The notes under the pieces were generated by a model. The model had not been told where the DNA came from. It ran no database searches and saw only the letters and a program-made list of their open reading frames with translations. A stretch of 64,000 nt of DNA, from assembly GCF_030272615.1 (NCBI RefSeq), contig NC_081410.1:124557140-124621139 (forward strand), written 5' to 3'. The stretch comes from Cryptomeria japonica. Its lineage: Eukaryota; Streptophyta; Pinopsida; Cupressales; Cupressaceae. The translations under genes were made by a program, and so were the position numbers. This document shows, one piece after another, positions 24,786 through 36,324 of the stretch (position 1 is its first letter; each line of letters opens with the position of its first letter).

Positions 24786-25870
24786 GCTAATGTCATTTTC
24801 CTGAAAAGTGATTAAAAATCTAGGTGTTTCTCATGCCTAGAGTTAAGAAGAGAGAATAATGCAAAGATCCATCATGTGGAAATTAAGTTACAATGGTCAT
24901 CATGGTTTGATGAACATGCAATGAGTACGCAAAGGAGGATTCAATTGTAAAAATCAGTTCGACTCTTAGGAATTATCTCTTTAAAAGCCTAAAAGAATTA
25001 TTCTAATAGGAGTTCAACACTTTTAAAAAATAAAGATTTTGTAATCTCCTTTCTAATGAAAAAGTAAAATAATGTTTGTATGTTTAGTAATTTGCATTTA
25101 TGATTTTACCTTAGCATGTTTGTTCTTAGGTTGGGCATTGGATTGTGCCTTTGTTTTCCTTTCTATTGTTTTACTTAGGTTTACATGCTCTGTGTCACTT
25201 TGATTTAGAAGCAATTGTTGTATACTCATTTTCTTTGTTTAATGTTAAATATGTGAAGAATGGATCATGTAGATTCTTCCAATCTTCCATTTTCCTTAGA
25301 TTAGAAATTGTATTATGCGATTAAGAAACATTATTTTAAGAATCATTAATTATTATGAGAATCCCAAAGAATTGTTTTGCTTCCTATCGATCCTTGGTAC
25401 ATACTACTCATCGGAGGATTTGAAAGTTATGCCCTGTGTCTAAGTTACTTTGTGCATTTCATTCTCCTCTCAACAATGAAGAGTTGTGTTTTGATGTGTT
25501 GAGTTCTAGGAATCAACGTTTATTTGTGATTTACTCAAAAAACAAAATTAAAGTGTTGTAAAAACTTTGGTTTTGGCATATCACCTTAGTTTAACTTTTT
25601 CCTTTCTTTACCTTTTCCTCTTTTCCATTTCCTCTCAAAATAAAGAGTTAACTTCTAAAACCCCAAAGGTTGTTTCATAGATTGTAAAATTAAATCAAAG
25701 GTTCCATATTTTTGGACTTCCCTTCAAAGGCACAAACCTTTTGGGAATCAACATATCTTAATAATAAATATCATATATATTATATGAGATTATAATATAT
25801 TTTATATTATAGACTAACAAATTAATTATAATAAATAAATTAACAAATAATAAAAAAATACATAAAAGTA
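24786..25870. other. Unassigned DNA between the direct repeats
   Basis: Short frames only. I see no retroelement protein, PBS or PPT. Phrases such as TTTCATTCTCCTCTCAACAA are unique in the window. Confidence 0.4.
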
Positions 25871-25980
25871 ACAGATATCAGTTGCTAATGGATATCTGTT
25901 AGCAACGGATATCAGTTGCTAACAAATATCCGTTAGTAATGGATATCTGTTAGCAACATATATCCCTAATGGATATCCAC
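25871..25980. repeat. 17-bp minisatellite with alternating inverted halves
   Basis: About six 17-bp units (for example ACAGATATCAGTTGCTA, then ATGGATATCTGTTAGCA) follow each other without gaps. Odd units carry TTGCTAA, even units its complement TTAGCAA, so neighbours can fold on each other; GATATC is itself palindromic. Confidence 0.75.
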
Positions 25981-26204
25981 TTTTTCTAACAAAATCTATA
26001 GCCTTGATATTTTCCTTGGGATTTCTTTGGAATTTTGCTTGGACATGCCAAACCTAGAAAGTCAACAATAAAAATGACTAACGATTTTTTTATCTGAATT
26101 TGGTGAAATGAAAAGGTTTTATTAGGGAAATTGTTATCTTTCCACCAATATAAGTTATGCCTTCTTTTAAATTTAATAAATTATTATTATTAATTTTCTA
26201 CTTG

Positions 26205-26820
26205 CATTATGACTAAAAACTCGATTGATAGGTTGATTGAAAAACACTTATATCTTTCAAATAGTTTCATATTTTTTGAATCCAATAGATGTAACAAATT
26301 TTATACTTCACGTACTATAGGATTAAAAAAAGCCAACTTTCATAAAGTTTTGACCAAGTTATGGTGGTCAGACATATGAGTTCTTATATTTTAAGAAACT
26401 ACAGGTAAAAAATACACAACTAATTATATGTTTGGAAAAAAAACACCAAAAAGTGTGTAGAACATATAGACATGTCTCACCTACTTATATTTAAGGTTTC
26501 ATGAAGAAATATTATATTTTTTTGGTATGCAGATTCAACAAACATGCACTTTTTTTCTCTATTTCTTGAAAAATTTAGTACTACTGCATTGAAAATTTGA
26601 TTTCTTACCAAATAGATTTACTTTTTTTTTCTTAGGAAAAAACTACTAGTTTGGAAAATACATTCAATTTTCTATGAAAATCCTTTTCTTACATATTTTT
26701 GAAGTTATGTTGATAATCTATTCAAATTTTTATGTCAAGTTGCCTAGCTCTTATTTTCTGAATTTTAAACACCACTTAATAGAATAGTTTGGGCCCTCAT
26801 GATCTTGCACATACCCTAAG
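26205..26820 (+). repeat. ~600-bp direct repeat, second copy
   Basis: This copy is in the same orientation as 24,191-24,785. It diverges from it by scattered substitutions and small indels and ends in CACATACCCTAAG. Right of it lies a purine-rich run (about 26,835-26,900) that could be a polypurine tract, but this is not conclusive. Confidence 0.6.
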
Positions 26821-27477
26821 AAAGATCAATAGGATACAAAAAATAAAATATAGAAATGTAGAAGAAAGATATAGATCTAGAAAGGAGATATAGAGATGAG
26901 CCTAGACATGAAATTTGGAGCCGATTGTGCAAGACAAAATTGCAAGATGCCTTAATTTGAAGGTGTCCATGGTTGCAAAAGGCAACTAGAAATATAGTTA
27001 GGAATCATAACACATCTAAATCACAAAAATCCAGCTCAAAGAAGCAATACATGGACACTGGGTGATTTAGTCCAAGAGTTTTAGTCTGTTCAAAGTTTAT
27101 CATAGTCTTTTATTGTTTGTTGTGTATGTTTGTACTTGTAATGGTGAAAATTGAAAATTATGGTTTTACTAACCAATTTCATAAGATAAATTACACATAA
27201 AAAGGGGGGGTAAATTCAATAGATCTAGCAATAGTTCAATTATAGAAAAGGGATGAGATATCAATTGAATTTACTTATAGGTTGTCTCCCCCTTTTGGAG
27301 TTGAAATTGGAACTTTATTATAAAATTTAGGGTGAATCAATAGAGGATTGGAATATAACAATAATAATAGTATACTCTAGAATTCACACAGAGTCATAGA
27401 CAAAGATTTGAGCAAGGAAAGTGAATAAGAACCTCTTGCAGAAAATTCAAGCTAAATTGTCAGGATGGTGCATGGTA
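26821..27477. other. No recognisable feature
   Basis: A purine-rich start (26,835-26,900) is followed by AT-rich DNA with a GGGGGGG tract near 27,205. No frame or repeat could be named. Element D begins at 27,478. Confidence 0.35.
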
Positions 27478-28373
27478 TGTAGTGCCTCTCTCTCTCTAGG
27501 CTTGTTAGACCTTGTGGTTTGAGTCCTGTGTGGTTTCAATTCTTTTGGTTTTGGTTGATTTTAGTATTGGTTTTGATGTTTGGCTATGCCTATTGGATTC
27601 CTATGTAATATTCATACTTTGTGCCTTTTGTTTCGTTTCCATAGTGATTTAATTGATCATGTTGTTATATGATTGTGAATGATGATTTATTTGTCGATTT
27701 CTATGATGGATTAATATGATGTTCTTATTAGATGATTAATCATGTTCAGTAGTTAGTTAATTGTGATGGATAAATTATGAGTTCTTTGTGTTTTTTGATG
27801 CATATTGATGTACAATTCTTCAATGTTTGATGTGCTTGGGTGAAAGGGAAAAGTGCCACACTTCTCTTCATGGATAAGCTACGTCACTTCCATTCCCTAT
27901 TCACGATAGGATACTATGTGGTTTATATGTAACTCTTCGATATTTTATTTATGTAGCTACAAGCACTAAGCATCGACTCCACTTGAATCTTCAAGTCTGA
28001 CGTGCTCTACAACCCAATGGTAAAGTGGAAAAAGGAGATATCAGTCAGATCCTGTCATACCATCATTCCAATGGAACGATTCCCCTGTTAGGTATCCTTG
28101 TATAGTGTTTGTCATGTCATGTCAGTCGTAAGCCTGGTTAGTCCTCCATGTTTTGATTTGTTGTATTTTGTTGCTTCTGTGTGTAGTATAATAATTATCT
28201 ATTATTTTGTGAAAGAGATTAGTATTACATTTTAATATTATTTGGATATCATTATTTGATTAAATAATAAGTTAAAAATTGTGAAACTTAAAGATTTAAG
28301 TTATTTAAATTATGTAATTAATTCATAAAAAGTATTTATTAAGGGAATTAATAATAAAATCTACTTGTGAATT
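27478..28373 (+). mobile_element. 5' LTR of retrotransposon D, left part
   Basis: The LTR starts TGTAGTGCC at 27,478, matching TGCAATGCA at 39,924 in the 3' LTR. The two LTRs are collinear from here to the LINE1 insertion (for example CTTGTTAGACCTTGTGGTTT against CTTGTAAAACCTTGTTGTTT). Orientation is set by the PBS after the LTR end at 38,357. The total LTR without LINE1 is about 2.9 kb. Confidence 0.8.
28359..28373 (+). repeat. 5' target-site duplication of LINE1
   Basis: ATCTACTTGTGAATT (15 bp) is repeated exactly at 36,325-36,339. The unoccupied version of the site is present in the 3' LTR of element D at 41,808-41,822 (ATCTACTTGTGTATT). Confidence 0.95.
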
Positions 28374-28386
28374 GGAATAAGAAGAA

Positions 28387-30104
28387 ATGGAGGGAACATC
28401 AGAGGGAATAACGTTTGTAGGAGGAAATTTGAATTCGAGAAATGGAGGGAACAACAATGCTGGGTCCTCTGGGTCTAAATCCACTGTAGCTCGAGGACAA
28501 ACAACTAATGATGAGGATGGAAGACAAGATGGGGACCCACAAACATGGGACCCTCCTCCCAATCCTGAAAAATTAAAAAACATGCAAGATTCTTGCCCCG
28601 AGGTGGTGCAGGTTGATTCAGGAACTACCAAGGAGGGGTGAATACCTAAACCATGGAATAGCCTCTTCGCTAGACATGCCTCTGGTAAACCGACTGGTAA
28701 ATCTTCTCTCCCCTTTGTGAAGGATATATCAGACAATAGAATAGATAAACTTGCGATTGAGGTTCCTAATTTGGTTATTGACCATAGCATTTCTTTAATG
28801 ACTCTTTCTTTGGTGAGAAAATTTGTTGGACCCTGACCTAATATTGAGGATGTTAGATCCTTTGTTAAAAGAAAATGGAGAATGAAAGGACAGGTTGAAG
28901 TTTCTGCCCTGCCACGGGGTTTTTTTGTGTTTTCTTTTTCATGCGGGGAAGATTTGGAAGCAATTCTAAGTGGAGGCCCCTGGATGTTTGGTAAATCATC
29001 TCTTTCTATTAGAAAATGGACCCCTAACATGGAACTAAATGATTCCTTTTTTGAATCTGCCTCGGTGTGGGTTAGACTGCCTGGACTACCATTGGAGTAC
29101 TGGGTGGAGGATGTTTTCTTAGGAATTGCTAATTCCTTTGGGGAGCTTATTGTGATAGACCCAATGACTGCAGCTCGCAAGAGACTAGTGTATGCACGCA
29201 TCTACGTCAACATTTCACAGAATATGGATCTCCCAAGTACCATTGATATAAATTCCAAACTTGGGTTATGGGAACAAGCCATTGAATTTGAATCTCTCCT
29301 TTTTATGTGCTTTTCTTGCAAAAAAGAAGGTCACTGGGCTAAGGCTTGTCCTAGCAACCCTAAAAGACCTATGATTAAAGACAAAAATATTAATAAACCA
29401 GTATGGAAAGAAAAAAATAACAACAAAGTCTACAATAAGGTAGAAGAAAAAATTGGAAATCTGATTTCAATAAATCAGGAAAATGAATCTAATGACTTAA
29501 CTAAGACCCTACTATGAAGGGGAACAAGAAGAATGAAACTAAGGAGTTTGAGATCAAAATAGGTAATACCTTTGAAGCCCTTCAGTTGCAAGAAAAGGAG
29601 GATGAAATCAATACAGAGACCCTTGAGGATGGTGAGATTGAGGATATCACTGACTCTCATCATGAGGAACGCTATGAACCCATGTCAGAGAGAGAAGAAC
29701 TCTATTTAGGGAAAGAGCTTTAGGAACAGGAAATAGAAATGAGAAGGAGCAACAAGTTTGGATCGCCACAAGCAAACTTAAATGCTTTATTCCAGAACAT
29801 AGAAGTAAATATGACCACTTCACCCTGGAAAAGAGAAAAGCTTTGGAGTAACATACAAGATGAATCCAGGGCAGAACAACAAGAAGAAAACATGATAGAA
29901 AATGAAAAGAAAATTAAGACCAAGAAGACAGGAGGTCCTAATGGAGTAAAAACCAGAACCAAGTCTAAGGCAGATTTTGGGGCATCAAGATCCCCACCAG
30001 GATGCAAAACCATGAAATGACATAGGGACCAAGAGAGCAAACAAAACATAGCTGATGGAAGGCAGAGAACTATCAAGGAGTCCTGCCCCCAGGTTTCCAA
30101 ATGA
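28387..30104 (+). pseudogene. LINE1 ORF1: zinc-knuckle RNA-binding protein
   Basis: ORF1 proteins of plant L1 elements coat the LINE RNA and help target-primed reverse transcription. The frame opens at ATG 28,387 (MEGTSEGITF). After in-frame TGA codons at 28,639 and 28,834 it reads a DUF4283-like region ending VWVRLPGLPLEYW (about 29,065-29,105). A CCHC knuckle CFSCKKEGHWAKAC follows at 29,308-29,349 (C-x2-C-x4-H-x4-C). The frame then shifts by two positions at 29,514-29,517. The other frame carries an acidic tail with a DGEIEDI motif, a TAG at 29,721 and a TGA at 30,018, and ends in TGA 30,102-30,104. That stop overlaps the ATG of ORF2 as ATGA. The product is not functional as it stands. Confidence 0.85.
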
Positions 30105-33100
30105 AGTTAATATCATGGAACATCAAAGGCCTAAACGGTCTCAATAAACAAGATATATTAAGGAATCTTATTCGAGATCAAAATCCGAATATTATCCTGA
30201 TTCAGGAAACTAAAATGAGCAAAGAGAAAGTGGAGAAACTTAAGTTTTTTAAAAATGGGGGAGTTTGTGGTAGTAGCTCAAATGGCGCCTCTGGAGGAGT
30301 TGCTATAGTCTAGAATAAAAGCACAACCTTTGGAGATATGATAGATGAGGATGGCAATATTCTATCCTTAAAAGCTAGAAATATTTTTGATGAGAAGGAA
30401 TTTGTTATAACTAATATCTATGCCCCTAATTCCAAACATGCTAGAAGTAAATTTTGGGAAAAAGTTCAGCAAAAAAGGAAAAAATTCTATATGAATAGTT
30501 GGATCGTAATGGGAGATTTCAATACTCCTCTGCAAGATAGAGAAAAATTTGGAGGTAGTCAAGCTCAACCTGAAAGCAGATCTGACTTGATGGACTTTAT
30601 CAATGACAATGCTCTCATTGACTTGGATCTCAGTGGAGCCTCCTACACTTGGTCAAACCGAAGAGATGGTGATGATCTTATCCAGGTAAGACTTGATAGA
30701 GCTCTTCTCTCTAATGATTGGATTCTTTCTCATAGTTGTTCCCTTTCTATTATTAATGGAATTGGATCAGATCATTATCCCATTTCCTTTGTTGCTGAGA
30801 ACTCTAAGCAAAATCAAAGATTCCCTTTTTGCTTCGAAAAGATGTGGATATCCCACCCCAATCTTGAAAAGTCCATTGCTGAATGGTGGAATCTTGATAT
30901 TAATGGAATAGCCATGTATAAAGTTGCCAAAAAACTTTAAAATGACAAAATCAACATTAAGACTTGGAACAAGAAGGTCTTTGGTGATATTTTTGATTCA
31001 AAGAAAAAGCTAAAGGAGGAACTGGACCAGATTCAAATGTCCATCCAGAAAGAGGGCTACAAAAAGTATTCCAAAGCCATGGAAGATAAGGTCCTTGACA
31101 ACATTCATACCATAATTTCTAGGGAAGAAATATATTGGAGACAGAGATCCAGGGCTATATGACTTAAGGCAGGGGACAAAAACACTAAGTTTTTCCATAT
31201 GACTTCCCTAAAACATAAGGTAGCAAATAGAATCACAAAGTTAATTGTTGAGAACAACACTCTGATAAATAAGGATGAAATCAGGGATGAAGCTATTAGA
31301 TTCTTCAAGAAGCTCTTATTTAGTAATGAGGACCTTGATCAAACCCATCAACTCAATCTGGTTAACAATATTCCTAATATTATAAACTCTTTTCAGAATA
31401 AGACCCTTGCTGCCATCCCGTCTACTGAAGAAATCAAAAAAGCCGTCTTCTCCTTTCAAGGGGATAAAGCTCCGGGCCCTGATGGATTCCCTATGTTTTT
31501 CTTTCAAGAATTTTGGAATATTGTGGGGAAGGATACGGTTAATGCGGTTAAAGAATTCTTTGGATCCAGAAGAATCCTTAAGGAGTTGGACTCCACTTTT
31601 ATTGCCTTAATCCCCAAAGTTGCTAGGGCAGATTCTATGGGAAAATTTAGGCCTATTAGTCTATGCAACTCTTTCTATAAAATAATATCCAAAGTGATGA
31701 TGACTAGAATGTTGGCGATTCTTCCCTTCATCATATCTGAAGAGAAAAAAGGATTTGTTCCTAGTAGATAGATTCTTGATTCAATCATTCTTGTTCATGA
31801 GAACATTCACTCTCTCAGTGTTGCAAAGAAAGAAGGTTTCTTGATAAAGTTGGATTTGGCAAAGGCTTATGATAGAGTTGAATGGGATGTTCTATTTAAA
31901 ATCATGGGGGCTTTTGGTTTTGATGGTAAGGTTATCAAAATAATCAGAGAACTAATCACTACTCCTATGTTCTCTATTTTGGTTAATGGATCTCCAACAA
32001 TTTTTTTTAAAAACTCTAGAGGGCTAAGACAAGGAGACCCCATATCTCCTATCCTTTTTACCATTTTGGCTGAAAGTATGAGTAGAATGATTCATAAATT
32101 GAAACATAGAAAAACTATCAAAGGTCTTCAACCTTCTTCTGCCAATGTGTTTTGCACTCATCAATAGTTTGTTGATGATACTATCATCATGGGATATTCT
32201 TCAGTCAAGGAGGCTGAAGCCTTCAAAACTTCTCTCAACTCCTATGCTTTGGCAACTGGTCAACTAGTTAATTGGGACAAATCAGCTATGTACTTTCTCA
32301 ATACTCCAATCTTAAGACAACAGAGAATAGCCAATATAATTAGTTGTAAAGTGGAATTGCTGCCTGCTACCTACCTGGGTCTTCCCTTAGGGATGGCTCC
32401 CCCAAATTCTTTCTAGAATATGATCATTGATAAAATTAATAAGAGACTTGTAGGATGGAAAGGCTCAATGTTATCTCAAGCTGGGAAAATGCAGCTCCTC
32501 CAAGCAACTCTTCAAAATCTCCCTATTTATGCCCTCAGTCTGTTTGGTATTCCGGCTAAAAGTGTTGAAACTATGGAAAGAATTTAGAAGAGATTCTTAT
32601 GGTCAGGAGTTGAAGAAAAGAAGAGAATACCTTTGATTGCATGGGACAAGGTGTGTAGACCAAAGAACAAAGGAGGGTTGGGGATTAAAATTATTAAAAC
32701 TTTTAACAAAGCTCTTCTTGCCAAGCAATTATGGAGAGCATATGACACTAAGAAAGACTGGAGTCGAATTTGGTTTCACAAATACATTAAGAATCAGACT
32801 ATCCAAGGGATCCTCAATGATGAAGATATCCCAGCTAGATCTTTCATCTGGAATAGTGTAACCAAAGCCATAAAAGTTGCAAAAGCTAGACCTAGATGGG
32901 TCCTTGGAAAAGGTGGCAGAATAAAGTTTTGGGAAGACCCTTGGATGAAGAATGAAGCCCTATTTGATCAAAACAACAATAAAGTTATTGAATAATGTAA
33001 AAGGAGGTTTGGGCTGATGGTTTGTGACTATTGGAAGGAGAATAAATGGGCCAATCTTGAGGACATCCATCCTAGTTTTTCCTCTATTCAGAAAGAGTTG

Positions 33101-34300
33101 CTGTCCTTTTCCCCTAACAACAACTATGATGATGTTTTCCTCTGGAAAAGTGACCCTAAAGGTGAATTCACAGTTTCTTTTGCTTATAAAAACACTTTTT
33201 CTCAAATCTTCAATCCCTTTTGGAGTAAAGTATGGAATAGCATCTTGATCCCTAAAGTCAACATGTTCTTTTGGCTTGCTTCTCATAATAGTATCCTTAC
33301 TATTGATAATTTAATTTGAAGGGGCTTCAAATTCCCTAATAGATGTGAGCTCTGTCAGAAGGAGGGGGAATCAGTTGATCACCTATTTTTTCATTGCTCC
33401 TTCACTAGGGAAATCTGGTGTAAAATGTGGGAAAAATGGAAAATTAATTGGGTCATGAACAAAAGCATTAAGGATATAATATGGCAATGGAATTATCCTA
33501 CCAAATGTCAAATTATTAAAAACATGTGGTCCCTGACCCTCCCCATGATATGCTAGGGCATTTGGAAAGAAAGGAATAAGAAGATATTTAGGGAAGAAAA
33601 GTGTAATACTTAGGTTGTCTTTGAAAAAATATGCAGGGCTATAAAGGAGAACATCAACATCCCTCACAAGAATAATCAGCAATGGGCTATTATAAATATG
33701 AATGATATAGAAAAAGACATTATTACTGAATGGAACCTAATTCATAAGGTCTACATAGTGGATAACAAGAAGAAGAGAGATAACATTGTTTGGAGGTTCC
33801 CTGATTATGACTGGATAAAGGTTAATTTTGATGGGGCCGCCAAAGGGAACCCTGGAAAGGCTGGTGGAGGTGGAGTTATTAGAAATGCTCAAGGAAGGTG
33901 TATTGCTGCTTTTGCTTCCCCTTTTGGAATCCAAAACAACCATGTGGCTGAAGCTATGGCCATGCTTAAGAGCCTCTAGTTAGCCCAAGAATTCAAATTT
34001 AAAAAAATTTGGCTTGAGGGGGACTCCTTAAATATTATACAAGCCCTCAAAGGTATTAGTTCAGTCTCCTGGAATATTGCCAATATTATTAAAAATGCTA
34101 AGACTATCCTTAATAACTATGTTAGCATTATTTTAACCCATACTTTTAGAGAGGGTAACAAGGTAGCGGATATCCTTGCTAATGAAGGGGTTAATTTGGA
34201 AAAGGGGGTCAAATATATAGGGGAAGATCACATTAAGTGGGAGATAAAGGAACAATTATATTTTGATCTCCTTAATGGACCAAGCAAATATTATGATTGA
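30101..34300 (+). pseudogene. LINE1 ORF2: endonuclease / reverse transcriptase / RNase H polyprotein
   Basis: One frame of exactly 1,400 codons, with no frameshift. An APE-type endonuclease comes first (MKLISWNIKGL, IQETKM, MGDFNTPL about 30,510, GSDHYPI about 30,766). The reverse transcriptase follows (GDKAPGPDGFP about 31,463, KLDLAKAYDRVEWD about 31,848, GLRQGDPISP about 32,020, catalytic F-V-D-D at 32,168-32,179, YLGLPLG about 32,378). A zf-RVT motif CELCQKEG...DHLFFHC begins at 33,344, and an RNase H domain has VNFDGAAKGNPG (33,823), LEGDS and REGNKVADILA. It would nick the target, copy the LINE RNA and remove the RNA strand. Twelve premature stops break it: TAG at 30,311, 31,769, 32,165, 32,414, 32,585, 33,554, 33,611 and 33,977; TAA at 30,938 and 32,993; TGA at 31,160 and 33,317. 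Catalytic residues remain otherwise. Confidence 0.93.
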
Positions 34301-36146
34301 ATTCTAGGGAACGAGTACCAATGACAGATTTTGGGGGCGGATGAACTGCCAGTCAATGAGTGCTTCTCAGCATCATAACCAAGAACACATGTGTGTGAGA
34401 GGTAATTGTAATAATAGCTAGGTTCGTATGAACATGAATGGCAATCTCAAAATTGTGAAAGTCTCTCTTCAAGGAGAAACTAGAAACACAGTGTTTTACT
34501 TGCGGGCCGAGAGTTGTAACAGAGGTGATTGTGACCTGGAAAGTAGAATGGGAGGCAGACTTAATAGGAATGAACCATCCAGTTGTGAGCACTGGAAAAG
34601 AGAAAGGAAGGTGTGGAGAAGGATCCACCGACACAGGTTCATGGATTATATGGAGAAGCTCCATGGTCGTAGAAGCTCTGTATCTCAGGGGTTCGCAAAA
34701 AGATGGAGCAATAATAGGGCTACCTTGTTTGGGGAAATCTGGCACATCGATGAAAGTCTGATCTTGGAGGTAATGGGGCTCAAGATGGAGGGGACCAAAT
34801 TCTATAGGGATAGAAAGTACGCCATTGAGGCCTTCAAAAACTTCCCTAAGATGGAGGATGAGAAGAGCAACCTGGAGAAGAAGGACAATATATCATACTT
34901 CACCCCCCAATAGGTAAAACCTTTCTGGCAAAAAATTCTTAGGGCTTTAATGGAATATTTAACAGTGGATGGTAGGTTTATGAAAATTTACAATTATCAC
35001 TTCACCATCCTGAACCACTTCCACCATGGGGTGAAAATTTCTTTGCCCTTCTATTTAGCCTCTTCTCTTAATGAGAGCTTGGCCAACCATATTTAAAAAC
35101 CCAGTTCCTACCCTCTAGCACACCAGGGTCTCATTCGGCTGATTTATGAATATATGAAGGATAAGACTAGGGCAACAAAGGATGACCCTTTAATTCTCAA
35201 TGCTTAGATTTATGAGAAAAGCATAGACTCTGATTCGATTGGGGAGACCAGAACCCCTACCCATAAAAAAAGGAAGGTTGGTATTGTGCAGGAAGAAAAG
35301 GATGTGCTTTGTGAGGAAGAAGAGGGAAAGAATAATGAAGAAGTTTCTGAAAAGGAGATCAATAATGAGGAGAATTATGGGGAAGGAGAGGAAGGGGGAA
35401 ATTATGAGAATCATCAACCTAATATTGAAGGCTCGGAAACTGAGAGAGAGGCTCTGAAGCCTAAGGAAGGTGAAAACCCTAATGTGGAGGAGACAGAATA
35501 GAGCAAGGATTCTGCGGAAACCATTATGGATACCGCCTACAATTGCACCCTTGAATTCTTCAATTTTTAGAAGTGGGTGGTGGAAAACATCACCAGCATG
35601 CAGGGTAAACAGAGGGAGTTGGAAGTTAAGATCAACAAGCTGATCAACATGTCTGACTCTGGGAAGCAACACGAGGAGATGGAGAATAGTGAAGCGGAGG
35701 AAGAAATGGAAATGGAAGACTAGCTGGAGAAAGACTTGATTAAAGGTGACTTGAAACATCTAGAGGATGTCATCAAAATACTGAAGGAACAGGTGGAGGA
35801 AGATAAGGACAATGTCAATGCCAGGATGGCTAGAAACGAGAAAGCCCTGAAAAGCCTTATGGATCATAGCCTCCAGGTTCTAAAATTCTCCTCCCAAAAC
35901 ATGAACACGCTGGTGAATCATTTGGAAAAGAAAAACCAAGAGAAGAACCTGGTGGTTATTGAAGATGCTCCTACTTCCAGCCTAAGCCACCAGACCTCTA
36001 GGCGCAGAACTAGGCAGACTATGGCAGAGAAGAAAATGAAGATGAAAGATAGCTAGACTACTCAGGAAAATACTGATTTGAGGGAAGTGGCAAAGGCAAT
36101 GATGCTTTTGGTACAGGATGCAGAAGAAACCATGAAGAATTTCTAA
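34293..36146 (+). pseudogene. LINE1 ORF3: third long frame of unknown function with coiled-coil tail
   Basis: The frame opens at ATG 34,293, eight bases before the end of the ORF2 stop (ATGATTGA), and closes at TAA 36,144-36,146: 618 codons without a frameshift. Nine in-frame stops interrupt it (TAG at 34,305, 34,419, 34,911, 35,205, 35,499, 35,568, 35,721 and 36,054; TAA at 35,094). The N-terminal part is basic. A globular central part reads FGEIWHIDESLILEVMGL (about 34,730) and LMEYLTVDGRFMKIYNYHF (about 34,950), then AHQGLIRLIYEYM. The C-terminal third is acidic, with heptad-like Glu/Lys-rich stretches (about 35,290-35,500 and 35,740-35,960). The same order and many identical residues occur in ORF3 of LINE2. 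The function is unknown; faint similarity to domains of other plant transposon-encoded proteins is only an impression. Confidence 0.75.
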
Positions 36147-36324
36147 ATTTTGTTTTTTGCTGGGCTTGGGGCCAACTTCTTGCTAGCCTTTTGCTATCCT
36201 TTCCTATGTTGCTGGTCTTTTTACTGGTGTTTTGCTGCTATTGTATTTTGTTGCTTTATTGAATATCTTTTTTATGTATCTGGGTTTTGGGTCCCTTAAA
36301 ACCTGTTTTTAATTAATAAAAAAC
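36147..36324 (+). other. 3' untranslated tail of LINE1
   Basis: This T-rich non-coding tail ends TTTTTAATTAATAAAAAAC directly before the second copy of the target duplication. LINE2 ends in a similar CTTTTAATATCAAAAAC. Confidence 0.7.

Larger units (their letters stand above)
28374..36324 (+). mobile_element. LINE1: full-length L1-type LINE with three reading frames
   Basis: The insertion is bounded by a perfect 15-bp target duplication, and the sister 3' LTR gives the empty site. It begins only 13 bp before the ATG of ORF1, so the 5' leader is very short, and ends TTAATTAATAAAAAAC without a long poly(A). The order is ORF1 (28,387-30,104), ORF2 (30,101-34,300), ORF3 (34,293-36,146) and a ~180-bp 3' tail. 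All three are interrupted by stops; ORF2 and ORF3 have no frameshift. ORF2 contains endonuclease, reverse transcriptase, zf-RVT and RNase H domains. The third frame is not part of the standard plant L1 description that I know. Confidence 0.93.

Noticed and set aside
28323-29201. 292-codon minus-strand open frame
   Set aside because: It lies antisense to LINE1 ORF1, which has family motifs (WVRLPGLP) on the plus strand. The open antisense frame shows no family resemblance.
30101-34300. TAG codons as reassigned or read-through sense codons
   Set aside because: No plant nuclear code with TAG reassignment is known, TAA and TGA also occur, and the CHG transition context explains the bias more simply.
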